This document shows, one piece after another, positions 1 to 6,987 of a stretch of DNA of 13,159 bases (position 1 is its first letter; every line of letters starts with the position of its first letter). The notes below the pieces were generated by a model. It ran no database searches. It worked only from the letters and a program-made list of their open reading frames with translations, and was not told the origin of the DNA. This stretch comes from an uncultured Muribaculaceae bacterium. Its GTDB lineage: Bacteria; Bacteroidota; Bacteroidia; Bacteroidales; Muribaculaceae. Made by a program: the position numbers and the translations under genes. Location of the stretch: the NCBI GenBank assembly GCA_910584055.1, contig CAJTZS010000072.1, positions 1 through 13,159 of the forward strand, in the 5' to 3' direction.

Positions 1-620
1 CCACGGAACGGATTGGTAATGTTTATCCATCCCTTGCGGAACTTCCCTTTGTAATAGTAGCGCATAGGCACATTCACACTATACTTGTTCTCGACCTTCT
101 CTTCACATTGCGAGAAGCTCTCGTTCTCAAGATTGAAGCGGTCTTTGAGCAGCCCTTCTTTCAGGAACTTGGAGATATTGTCAAGAGCCACATGGATGAG
201 TATTGTGCCGAGCACACTCGCCACCATATACATCCAAATGTTCAAACGGAGGGTAAGAAGTACGGGCATGATACGGTGTCCGAACAGCCACAGTGACAGC
301 ACCGTAATAAACAGACCGACCACGATGGGATACAGAACCTGCTTCCTCGCGTCAAACTCCAGCTTCTTCTTATTGCGTGTTCCTATACAGGTAATGCAGA
401 TAAGAAGGAGCGTCGCCAGCTTGGAATAAACAAGATTGCCGTCCTGATATATAAGCCACCTTTTCATGCGGTCGTGAATCTCCAATACCACACCCCCGAA
501 GTGGTCGAGCACTTCGGGGTCTATCGCAAACATGAAGAACTCCAGCAGCAGCGACACATAGATGCACGCCCGGAATATCTTATAAGAACCTTGAAGTTCC
601 TTGCTTTCTTCCATTGCCAT
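1..620 (-). CDS. mobC: MobC, VirD4-like coupling protein, N-terminal part (cut by window edge)
   Basis: The reading frame is open from an ATG at 620 to the window edge, giving about 206 residues. I see four hydrophobic segments, at roughly residues 15-35, 60-75, 90-112 and 118-140. A soluble stretch follows, ending in the motif ITNPFRG, which in Bacteroidetes MobC/TraG-type coupling proteins sits just before the Walker A loop. The ATPase domain would therefore lie outside the window. Such proteins are hexameric inner-membrane ATPases that bring the relaxase-DNA complex to the type IV channel. The ATG is 6 bp after the stop of the lipoprotein gene, so it is probably the next gene of the tra operon. 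A second in-frame ATG lies two codons downstream. In CTnDOT mobC follows mobB; here it closes the tra cluster instead. The family call rests on topology and the NPFRG motif. Confidence 0.82.
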   Translation of the reverse strand, partial: MAMEESKELQGSYKIFRACIYVSLLLEFFMFAIDPEVLDHFGGVVLEIHDRMKRWLIYQDGNLVYSKLATLLLICITCIGTRNKKKLEFDARKQVLYPIVVGLFITVLSLWLFGHRIMPVLLTLRLNIWMYMVASVLGTILIHVALDNISKFLKEGLLKDRFNLENESFSQCEEKVENKYSVNVPMRYYYKGKFRKGWINITNPFR

Positions 621-626
621 AGGCTA

Positions 627-1280
627 TCAGTCGTATATGGTTATGATGGGACGGACTTTGTGGTTTTGAGTCTTAGGCGTCTCCTGCATCGCACCCTGCG
701 ACAGCGAATAAAGCCACGCCTTTGCCGTTTCCTGTCCTGCGACCTCGGTCGATGACCAGTACCAGCAGCCATCAGGCGTGTCGGTGATTGGCTCACCACC
801 GATAGCCACAACCCCTTGATTAATGCGTCCGCGAGTTTCCTTTAACATACGGAGCTGCGCAACCGATGGGATATAGGCGGACTGACCGAATCTCCATAAA
901 TCGAAGACAGCATCGGCCATAGGAGAACCGACATTGCGCTGAGACATCAGGGCATAGGTGTTCTGGTTTCCGTCAAGTGCATAGGCATCAGCGGATGTTC
1001 CCTGCTTTATTCCGAGTGAATCGGCAAAGGCAAGCTGCGCAAGGTCGTTCAGATACACGGCATAGCCACGGCCCTCTATGTCCGGATTTGTATTGACATG
1101 AAACACGATGCCGATTCCTTCTTTACCGGATCCTTTCCATGTTTCCATAGGAAGAATCTGACCGTCGGTGCAAAGAACATCACCGACTTTCATACCCATG
1201 TCCGGCTCCGGATGATGGCCGTCACATGATGTTACAGCCATGCCGATGAAGGCAAGCATAAGATACACTAATCTTTTCAT
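627..1280 (-). CDS. DUF1566-like lipoprotein in the transfer operon
   Basis: 217 residues. It starts with a lipoprotein signal peptide (MKRLVYLMLAFIGMAVTSC), with the lipobox cysteine at residue 19, so it should be lipid-anchored in the periplasm or on the outer membrane. The C-terminal half has the pattern of DUF1566 / Fibrobacter succinogenes paralogous (FISUMP-like) domains: a YIPSVAQLRML stretch, then CWYWSSTE, an AWLYSLSQG stretch and a terminal VRPI. These domains are common in surface proteins of Bacteroidetes, and their biochemical role is unclear. The residues after the cysteine (DGHHPEPD) are not a clear surface-export signal. It lies 10 bp after the traO-like gene and 6 bp before mobC, so it is probably co-transcribed with them. 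CTnDOT traQ, which follows traO and traP there, encodes an unrelated small protein. A role in mating-pair contact or outer-membrane assembly is inference. Confidence 0.75.
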   Translation of the reverse strand: MKRLVYLMLAFIGMAVTSCDGHHPEPDMGMKVGDVLCTDGQILPMETWKGSGKEGIGIVFHVNTNPDIEGRGYAVYLNDLAQLAFADSLGIKQGTSADAYALDGNQNTYALMSQRNVGSPMADAVFDLWRFGQSAYIPSVAQLRMLKETRGRINQGVVAIGGEPITDTPDGCWYWSSTEVAGQETAKAWLYSLSQGAMQETPKTQNHKVRPIITIYD

Positions 1281-1290
1281 TGTCTTTTTG

Positions 1291-1788
1291 TTAGAATTTT
1301 ACACCTATGCCGACACCGGTCTTGAACCAGTCACGTCCGTTAATAACAAACTCCGTCTTTACCTGCCAGTAGAGTTGCCACTTGCCACGCATGACATAGC
1401 TGTGTTCATACCCGGCGTGGATTCCTCCTATTACTTCATGAGTATCGGAGCCGACAGAACCGCCTAAACGCAGGTTGCCATGACTGTTGCGACCACGGAA
1501 TACACATGGCTTGTAGGCTGCTCCCACACTCCATGTGCGGTAATTCTTCCAGAACGAATCCGGGCAGACATGACCGCAATCGGCACATTTGTCCCATTTG
1601 AGATACATATTCCCGAAGAACTCCCAGGCGTTGTGGTGAGACATTTCTTTCTCATAGCCGACAGTCAGTTCAAGGCCGTTCTCATAAAGAAGCCCGGCAC
1701 CTATCTGAACACGACCATCCTTGTCGGAAGCCGACGCTGTGCCAGCCATTGTCAGGATGGCTACGGCAAACAATAACAACTTCTTCAT
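1291..1788 (-). CDS. traO: TraO-like conjugative transfer outer-membrane protein
   Basis: 165 residues with a clear Sec signal peptide (MKKLLLFAVAILTMAGTASA), cleaved near residue 20. The mature part alternates short amphipathic strands and glycine-rich turns and ends in GVGIGVKF, an aromatic C-terminus typical of outer-membrane beta-barrels and very like the end of CTnDOT-type TraO. Its place directly after traN (4 bp gap) is the place of traO in Bacteroidetes elements. TraO is needed for mating-apparatus assembly and is presumed to sit in the outer membrane. An unusual point is a CADCGHVC cluster with one further cysteine downstream, in what would be a loop. The protein is a little shorter than I would expect for CTnDOT TraO, so it may be a divergent member or a different barrel family. 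Confidence 0.68.
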   Translation of the reverse strand: MKKLLLFAVAILTMAGTASASDKDGRVQIGAGLLYENGLELTVGYEKEMSHHNAWEFFGNMYLKWDKCADCGHVCPDSFWKNYRTWSVGAAYKPCVFRGRNSHGNLRLGGSVGSDTHEVIGGIHAGYEHSYVMRGKWQLYWQVKTEFVINGRDWFKTGVGIGVKF

Positions 1789-1792
1789 CGGC

Positions 1793-2635
1793 TCAATCCT
1801 CGCTTAAAAGTGAATGATGGAACGAGTCTGCCGAGAGGACATCCTCATAGTCAATCGACATGGAGATGCTGCGTCCGGAAATCTGCTTCTCCGACAGTTC
1901 GATAGTGAGAACCTTGTCATTGGGGAACGTAAGTTTCTTTATGACAATCACATTGCGGTATCCGTGCATGAACGACTTGGACTTTTCCAATACCATTTCA
2001 GGCTTCAGTTCGATTACCTGACTGTTGGTAGCCTTATGCACCTTCTTGTCGGCGAGCTTGATGCGCAGTTCGTCAATGTCGAAGCGGATATTGGTACTGT
2101 TGTCCACCGAGAAATCGAGGAAGAAGTAGTCACCGACAGCATAGATGTTGTTCAGGCGCATCTTGAGCTTATGCTTCTTGGAGCCGACATTACGGTATTT
2201 CGCCGGCGAGTTCCATACCTTGCGGGCGAAACTATACATATCCTCGGTCGATAGCGACACCGCAGGATTGTTGTATGCAATCTGTTCCGAAAGCTCGATT
2301 GTCTTGTCAGTCACGGCCTCGGTCATACGGGTCGTGTAGATCAATCCGTACTGCACACGGTAGCGTTCCGTCACGACTGTGATGATGGCAAGGATTTCGC
2401 CGTCCTCATGTCCGGCTTCTTTTGGTTTGAGCCGGATTGTGTTGTCGATGGGCTGGTCTCCTGCAATCTTGTCGGTTGATATGTCCACAAAACGGATAGG
2501 CTCCGTGGCGGTGATTACGGTAGTGACCTGTTCGTTGACTGTGAGAAGTTCCATCTCCTCATAGGTTGACTGGGCGTTGGCACCCACTGATGCGGCTCCG
2601 AGAAGCAGAGCCATTGCGAAATGTTTGATATTCAT
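1793..2635 (-). CDS. traN: TraN, conjugative transposon protein (VirB9-like, DUF4138)
   Basis: 280 residues starting with a Sec signal peptide ending ASVGANAQ, so it is periplasmic or outer-membrane associated. The order of elements fits Bacteroidetes TraN (DUF4138): an N-terminal beta domain (NEQVTTVITATEPIRFVDIST), a middle segment with a WNSPAKYRNVG-like stretch, and a C-terminal beta-sandwich with YFFLDFSVDNSTNI and DELRIKLADKKVHKATN. In the model of these systems TraN acts like VirB9, binding the TraM (VirB10-like) C-terminal domain to form the outer-membrane core. The ATG overlaps the methyltransferase stop codon in an ATGA (2632-2635), which indicates translational coupling. Normally traN follows traM directly; here two non-transfer genes lie between them. 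Confidence 0.92.
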   Translation of the reverse strand: MNIKHFAMALLLGAASVGANAQSTYEEMELLTVNEQVTTVITATEPIRFVDISTDKIAGDQPIDNTIRLKPKEAGHEDGEILAIITVVTERYRVQYGLIYTTRMTEAVTDKTIELSEQIAYNNPAVSLSTEDMYSFARKVWNSPAKYRNVGSKKHKLKMRLNNIYAVGDYFFLDFSVDNSTNIRFDIDELRIKLADKKVHKATNSQVIELKPEMVLEKSKSFMHGYRNVIVIKKLTFPNDKVLTIELSEKQISGRSISMSIDYEDVLSADSFHHSLLSED

Positions 2636-3426
2636 TGGTTATGGTTTGGTTCGATGATTGTTTGGTTATTGGTTATAGCTTGGGCGATTCGTTGTTTGGC
2701 GATGTCGCAGTATTCCGGCACTATCTCGTATCCGATGAAATGCCTGCCGGTGTTAATGGCGGCAACTGCCGTGGTTCCTGACCCTATGGCATTGTCGAGT
2801 ATCAGGTCTCCTGGATTGGAGTAAGTCCGTATCAGATATTCCAGCAATGCGACCGGCTTCTGGGTAGGATGATAGAAACATCCCTTGCGGTGTTCCTTCG
2901 GGAAATTGAGAATTGATGTCGGGTACTTGTCATCTGCAATCCTTACCGGTACGGCCTTCATGCTCCCGTAACAGCGGTTGGTGAATTTCTCCACATCACG
3001 CCTCGTATGGTTCCTCTCCGAAGGAAGACACGGACGCATCTGTGGATTATAGACCGGCTGACTGTCATAGAAAACCATGATGTCCTCATGTTTCCTCAGG
3101 GGCATACGCCTTGCGTTGAGATGACCGCTAACCCTGTCCTTTTCCCACACGAGATTGTATCTCCATTTGTCGGGCTGCGACATTATCAGTCTCGCAGTGA
3201 ACATTCCCTGGGAGAAAAGGATAATCGGACATCCGCGTTTCGCTATGCGGTTGTACTGTTCCCAAAGCAGGTCGAGAGGAATCATCCTATCCCAACCGGC
3301 AGCCTTGTTGCCTTTGTTCAGAACTCCATACGGGAGGTCTGCGATGATCGCGTCAATGCAGTTGTCAGGTAGCGACTTCATTCCTTCAAGGCAGTCCATA
3401 TTATATATGGTGTCTTTTATGTTCAT
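2632..3426 (-). CDS. Solitary beta-class DNA methyltransferase (N6-adenine or N4-cytosine)
   Basis: 264 residues. Catalytic motif IV reads DLPYG at residues 30-34, a variant of DPPY. A target-recognition stretch follows (about 90-180), then HPTQKP at 186-191 and the AdoMet-binding motif I as DNAIGSGTT at 211-219. The order IV, TRD, X, I is that of beta-class amino-methyltransferases, which methylate adenine N6 or cytosine N4. No restriction endonuclease is adjacent, so it is most likely an orphan enzyme. On a conjugative element its plausible job is to modify the transferred DNA against host restriction, or regulation. It begins 3 bp after the radical SAM gene and overlaps traN by 4 bp, so it is embedded in the tra operon. 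Target sequence and base cannot be read from the sequence. Confidence 0.92.
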   Translation of the reverse strand: MNIKDTIYNMDCLEGMKSLPDNCIDAIIADLPYGVLNKGNKAAGWDRMIPLDLLWEQYNRIAKRGCPIILFSQGMFTARLIMSQPDKWRYNLVWEKDRVSGHLNARRMPLRKHEDIMVFYDSQPVYNPQMRPCLPSERNHTRRDVEKFTNRCYGSMKAVPVRIADDKYPTSILNFPKEHRKGCFYHPTQKPVALLEYLIRTYSNPGDLILDNAIGSGTTAVAAINTGRHFIGYEIVPEYCDIAKQRIAQAITNNQTIIEPNHNQ

Positions 3427-3429
3427 ATG

Positions 3430-4359
3430 TCACAGCACCTTTGTTTTGTTGTTCAGATAATATTCACATTTGAACCCTTTCCTTGGTGAAAACTCCGCAA
3501 ACGTGCAAGATTTGAATATCATCGGCTTATTTACATACTGGGCAAGGTCTTTCTCATACTGGGTCGGAACATGATTATTCCCGAAATCACGGTACGGCAT
3601 GACAAACGGCTTTATTTTCAACTCACGCAGCCTTTCGATGCGATACATGTCCTCTTCGATCGTAGAGTTGAACCCGACGAGTACATAGCACATCAGCTTG
3701 TATGGCTTGATATGCCTTGTTACCTCCCGCAGTTTTTCGGTGAGATCAAGCTGAGGGAAATCCCATGCTATATGTATGCTTTTATACAATGGCAGTCTAT
3801 TGAGCCAATATGCCTGCTCTTCGTCCATAATCCGGACATCCACGCCATGCAGATTGACCTTCTGTTTTGCAGAAAGAAGATATTCGATCGCATCATGCCA
3901 TGCGGGATTGGCAAAGAAATTATTGTCCAGCACCTCGATATGTTTCCCCAGGGGATTCAGATTTACAGGTGAGACGGGCGTGATGTAGCCTTCCTTTTCT
4001 CTGACGAGGCAAAAAGGACAATGCCTTATACATCCTCGTGAGAAAAACTGGATAGAAAACTGATACTGCGGATATAATGAATAATCCATAGCAGTTGATT
4101 CCTCTATTTCTTTTGGCAATCTGGAACCTATGTCATAACCGGTGCCCCCTTTGAGCATCTTATGAGTGTCGATGACGCTGTAATCAAAATCAGGACTGAA
4201 TGTAAATATCTTGCTGGCGGCCACAATATCATACGTTTTTGCCGGGACAGCCCATTCTACATTATCTCCATGTGATTTATGATAGGCAGACAAGCGCATA
4301 TGGGCAAAATTAGGGAATCTATGCCCGTCAACATCAATCAGTCCAATACGTCCTTTCAT
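3430..4359 (-). CDS. Radical SAM enzyme with N-terminal Rossmann-like (B12-binding-like) region
   Basis: 309 residues. The cluster CIRHCPFC gives cysteines at 110, 114 and 117 (CX3CX2C), the ligands of the radical-SAM 4Fe-4S cluster. The N-terminal 100 residues begin IGLIDVDGHRFPN and continue with a helix-strand pattern like the cobalamin-binding Rossmann domain of B12-radical SAM proteins. The DGHRFP only loosely resembles DxHxxG, so B12 binding is unproven. After the cluster come an LDNNF stretch and a HGVDVR stretch, as in radical SAM barrels. Proteins of this general type are found, as I recall, on gut phages and mobile elements, with unknown substrate. It starts 2 bp after the traM stop and ends 3 bp before the methyltransferase start, so the pair is probably one cassette. 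The fold assignment is good; the reaction is unknown. Confidence 0.88.
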   Translation of the reverse strand: MKGRIGLIDVDGHRFPNFAHMRLSAYHKSHGDNVEWAVPAKTYDIVAASKIFTFSPDFDYSVIDTHKMLKGGTGYDIGSRLPKEIEESTAMDYSLYPQYQFSIQFFSRGCIRHCPFCLVREKEGYITPVSPVNLNPLGKHIEVLDNNFFANPAWHDAIEYLLSAKQKVNLHGVDVRIMDEEQAYWLNRLPLYKSIHIAWDFPQLDLTEKLREVTRHIKPYKLMCYVLVGFNSTIEEDMYRIERLRELKIKPFVMPYRDFGNNHVPTQYEKDLAQYVNKPMIFKSCTFAEFSPRKGFKCEYYLNNKTKVL

Positions 4360-4361
4360 AT

Positions 4362-5579
4362 TTATCGACGGTTATTATTTGTTTCCCTGCCGTTCACAAG
4401 ATACACGAAGGTGCCATATTTGAGCTTGACCTTGTTTTTCTTGATTGCCTTGGAAATGGCGGAGGATGTTTTCTGATATGCGTTCTGAATCGCGTTCCAG
4501 CCCCACTGGGTTACGTTGTCCATGCCCGAAGTATTGCTGTTGAACGTCATGGAATTATCAAGCGCACCACCGGCTATGTCCTTTGCCGTCTCGCGGAACG
4601 AACTGTTGGGGACATACAGCCCCTCCATGCCGTCTGTGTCATAGATGGTAAGGTTCACTTTTACAAGGTCGTCGTTTACCATCAGCGATTTTACAGAGCC
4701 TTTGACACGCTGCTGACCGAAGCCACTCATCGTTGCATAGAGATAACTGCCTTTGGGCAGAAACACATCGTTAATCTCCACATCATCGAGAAGCCTCAGT
4801 CTTACGCGCGACCCGTCAACAGCCTTTATATCCTCGTCAATAATAGCCTTGATAAGACTCGGTTCCGGCTCGTTTTCGGCAAGAGTGTTGAAATAGGATG
4901 AAGAGGGACGCTTTGCCTTGACTACGGTCTGGGCGGCATCATCATCGGAGAGTGCGTTTACTGCACCATCCTTGACCTCGACCGTCTGCGTGGCTGTTAC
5001 CGAAGCGGACGCCTCCACTGTGGGAGCCGGTTGCTCCACCGACTGCTGTCCTTTGAGACGGGCTTCGGCAAGGGCGCGTTCCAGTTCGGCAAGGGCAGCC
5101 GCATTGTTGTTGTCGGCATAGTCAACCGGATTCAGCGAGTCCGGCGACATGGCCTCTCCCTTTTGCGCTCCCTCGGCGATTCGGTCCTGCATCTCGCGAA
5201 GACGCAGCAGTTCTTCGGTGCGGGCCTGTGCCTCGCGGTCGAGCATTGCGAAATCCTCGTCTGAATAGCGCGAGTCATATTCTTCTGTCTGTTCATCATT
5301 GTTGCGGTCAATGTTCTCCACAGCCGAATAGTCCTGTATGCGACCGAATGACTTCATCATGCTCTCGGTACGGTTGCCGATTCCGTCATCACGGATCTGA
5401 GCCTGCGGAAGCGTGGGGTTCAGATACTCTGTCTCCTCAAGGTTGCCGTCGGGGGTATCCTTTACCTCAGTCTTGAACATGTCTATGACAAGCCATCCTG
5501 TTCCCAGTATCAATGGATAGAGGATTGCGGGGAGGACATATTTCGGCTGGCGGAAGTTAATCTTCTGTAGTAGGTTCAT
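4362..5579 (-). CDS. traM: TraM, conjugative transposon protein (VirB10-like)
   Basis: 405 residues from the ATG at 5579. I chose this start because the protein then begins MNLLQKINFRQPKYVLPAIL and runs into a single transmembrane helix (about 14-34), as in Bacteroidetes TraM; the frame stays open further upstream but that part overlaps traL and is unlike TraM. Next comes a long acidic, glutamine- and alanine-rich linker with a coiled-coil-like part (about 110-185). The C-terminal domain (about 245-375) includes KAVDGSRVRLRLLDDVEIND and LPKGSYLYATMSGF and corresponds to the VirB10-like TraM domain. The protein would anchor in the inner membrane and reach the outer-membrane core with TraN. It overlaps the end of the traL-like gene by 23 bp and ends 2 bp before the radical SAM gene. 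Confidence 0.92.
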   Translation of the reverse strand: MNLLQKINFRQPKYVLPAILYPLILGTGWLVIDMFKTEVKDTPDGNLEETEYLNPTLPQAQIRDDGIGNRTESMMKSFGRIQDYSAVENIDRNNDEQTEEYDSRYSDEDFAMLDREAQARTEELLRLREMQDRIAEGAQKGEAMSPDSLNPVDYADNNNAAALAELERALAEARLKGQQSVEQPAPTVEASASVTATQTVEVKDGAVNALSDDDAAQTVVKAKRPSSSYFNTLAENEPEPSLIKAIIDEDIKAVDGSRVRLRLLDDVEINDVFLPKGSYLYATMSGFGQQRVKGSVKSLMVNDDLVKVNLTIYDTDGMEGLYVPNSSFRETAKDIAGGALDNSMTFNSNTSGMDNVTQWGWNAIQNAYQKTSSAISKAIKKNKVKLKYGTFVYLVNGRETNNNRR

Positions 5580-5925
5580 TTGCGTTATTATTGATTGGTT
5601 TGATTTGTGGTTGCGACTGCCTGCGTTCCTTGTAAATGCTTTCCTGTTTCTCCACAGCCGTCTGATAGTCGTTGGCTTTTGTAGCCACCTGCGACAGCCG
5701 ATAGACATTGAGCACAAAGCAGAAAATCACTATACCGAAGACGATGCCGAGAAATAGTTTCGGCCAGCGGTCGGCGAAACGCTGTGTGGCTGCTGCCGCC
5801 TTGTCTATCTTGAGGAAGCGTGCCACCTTGCGGCCGGCACTCACTTCCTTCTCATAGCGTTCCTTATACCTGGGGTCGTTTTTGTCGGGCATCTTCTCGC
5901 CCATGATCAGTTTCTTCCAGCCCAT
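5557..5925 (-). CDS. traL: TraL-like small inner-membrane transfer protein
   Basis: 122 residues from the ATG at 5925; a TTG two codons upstream overlaps the traK stop and could also serve. A later ATG (MPDKNDPRYKERYEKE) is a further possibility. The N-terminal half is charged, followed by one transmembrane helix (WPKLFLGIVFGIVIFCFVLN, about 74-93) and a polar Gln/Asn-rich tail. Position decides the name: it sits between traK and traM, exactly where CTnDOT-like elements carry traL (DUF3989), a small single-helix membrane protein. It is longer than the usual TraL and I see no diagnostic motif, so the assignment is by topology and synteny. Its last codons overlap the start of traM in another frame. 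Confidence 0.7.
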   Translation of the reverse strand: MGWKKLIMGEKMPDKNDPRYKERYEKEVSAGRKVARFLKIDKAAAATQRFADRWPKLFLGIVFGIVIFCFVLNVYRLSQVATKANDYQTAVEKQESIYKERRQSQPQIKPINNNANEPTTED

Positions 5926-5927
5926 GC

Positions 5928-6458
5928 TCAATAACTGTTTTTGGTTTTCTGTTCAATATCTTTGTTGAGCAGTGTGCGCCAGTTCACTATCAGCAGACCG
6001 TGGGGATTGTTGTCGGTACGGGGAACACGCTTCAGCTGCCCGGCGGTAACAAGCTCACGAGTAAGGATAGAGGTTCTACGCTCGATGCGCTGACGGCCAT
6101 AGTATTTGAACTCCATCTTCTGCGGGTCGAAGTTGATTGAATCGCAGTAAATCGAGAATACGGCCGATGTACCCATGATGTTGTTGTAGAAGCCTCTCTC
6201 CTTTAGCGTGTTGTACTGGGCAAGACCGGTTTCGTCAACAAGATACATCGCCTTGTCCATCGTATATTTGATGTACTTGTCATCCGGAGCCAGAGTGAAG
6301 AATAAGTGGTGGAAATTTTCAATACACTTGCGTTTTGCATTGATTATCAACGGGTAATAAATACATATTTTAGGATGGGTAACAAAATAGCCACGCCGGA
6401 GGTGTTTTATCAGCATTTTCCGGAATGTATCGGAATGGAGAGATTGACCGGGTAACAT
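5928..6458 (-). pseudogene. traK: 5'-truncated traK (VirB8-like), fused in frame to unrelated DNA
   Basis: From about position 6315 down to the stop at 5928 the protein is clearly the C-terminal two thirds of TraK: FHHLFFTLAPDDKYIK, an LKERGFYNNI stretch, and near the end RTDNNPHGLLIVNW. TraK is a VirB8-like bitopic protein of roughly 200 residues. Its cytoplasmic N-terminus and transmembrane helix are missing. The frame continues upstream without a stop, and an ATG at 6458 (MLPGQSLHSDTF) would give a 176-residue fusion, but its first 48 residues are unlike TraK and contain no membrane anchor. Beyond 6476 the open frame is only a shadow of the neighbouring gene. I therefore call it a broken gene or an assembly junction. 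The stop codon abuts the traL-like start, as in an intact operon. Confidence 0.8.
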
Positions 6459-6475
6459 TTTTGAGAATTTATGTT
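6315..6475. other. Junction segment between mob region and truncated traK
   Basis: About 160 bp that belong to neither side. TraK similarity ends near 6315 and the membrane-protein gene stops at 6476. The segment holds two direct repeats of GGGTAACA (6377-6384 and 6450-6457) and two of CGGAATG (6421-6427 and 6431-6437). It is open in two frames: minus (in frame with traK) and plus, where an open stretch of 49 codons runs 6306-6455 to a TAA and contains VFYQHFPECIGMERLTG. I recognise neither as a known family. It may be the remnant of a gene or insertion cut by a deletion. Confidence 0.55.
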
Positions 6476-6976
6476 TCAGTACCATTTGAATTTTCGGGTG
6501 AGATAGGTGATGAGGGCAACTGTGACCACCCAAAAGAATATTATCAGGGAAACGAGTGAATTTATCTCTTCGGAATGCACAGCATGAAAATTTGCAAAAA
6601 TCACCAATGCGAGAAATACGAGCAGCCATATCAGGGAAAAGAGGATTATGTAGGCGGCGAGAGCCGGGACGATGACGCAGTTCCTTGCGGTCTCCATCTT
6701 ATCGACCGTAGGCTTGACATTGGCGTTGAATGTCTTTGCCATTTCGGTTGCGGACTTTTGGAGATTGCCGCTGACTGCCGCTGAGAATTTCTGTGCGTCC
6801 ATCGGGGAGGCGGCTTCCCGGATTTCATTGATTATATAGGGAGCCTCCCTCATGAAGAGCCGGATTTGCAGGGCGAGGTCGCTCTGCGCCTCGATCTCTT
6901 TCTGCCGCAGCTCGTCGTCTCTCGTCTCGGCTATCGCGCTGTCTATTCCAGAGACATCAATCTTTTTGAGTGCCAT
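6476..6976 (-). CDS. Two-helix membrane protein downstream of mobB, unknown function
   Basis: 166 residues from the ATG at 6976, which lies 11 bp after the mobB stop; an upstream ATG at 7048 would overlap mobB and adds a Cys/Arg-rich segment that looks non-native. Residues 1-90 are a charged, probably helical soluble domain (DELRQKEIEAQSDLALQI, then ATEMAKTFNANVKPTVDKM). A long hydrophobic segment follows (about 100-128: VPALAAYIILFSLIWLLVFL), a short loop, and a second helix (about 138-158: SLVSLIIFFWVVTVALITYL), ending in a basic tail KFKWY. The topology suggests a cytoplasmic coiled-coil domain with a C-terminal hairpin in the inner membrane. Being last in the mobA-mobB operon it may tether the relaxosome to the membrane or coupling protein; that is inference. 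I do not recognise a named family. Confidence 0.78.
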   Translation of the reverse strand: MALKKIDVSGIDSAIAETRDDELRQKEIEAQSDLALQIRLFMREAPYIINEIREAASPMDAQKFSAAVSGNLQKSATEMAKTFNANVKPTVDKMETARNCVIVPALAAYIILFSLIWLLVFLALVIFANFHAVHSEEINSLVSLIIFFWVVTVALITYLTRKFKWY

Positions 6977-6987
6977 GATAAAATCGG

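Noticed and set aside
85..755. Plus-strand open frames opposite mobC and the lipoprotein gene
   Set aside because: They lie wholly antisense to genes with clear family features and have shadow-like composition.
5580..5717. Longer traM start at 5717
   Set aside because: The extra 46 residues are basic, unlike TraM, and lie within traL; the ATG at 5579 gives the usual TraM start before the membrane helix.
6459..6629. Extension of the traK frame upstream to 6629
   Set aside because: This part lies mostly within the membrane-protein gene in a different frame and shows no TraK-like or membrane-anchor features.
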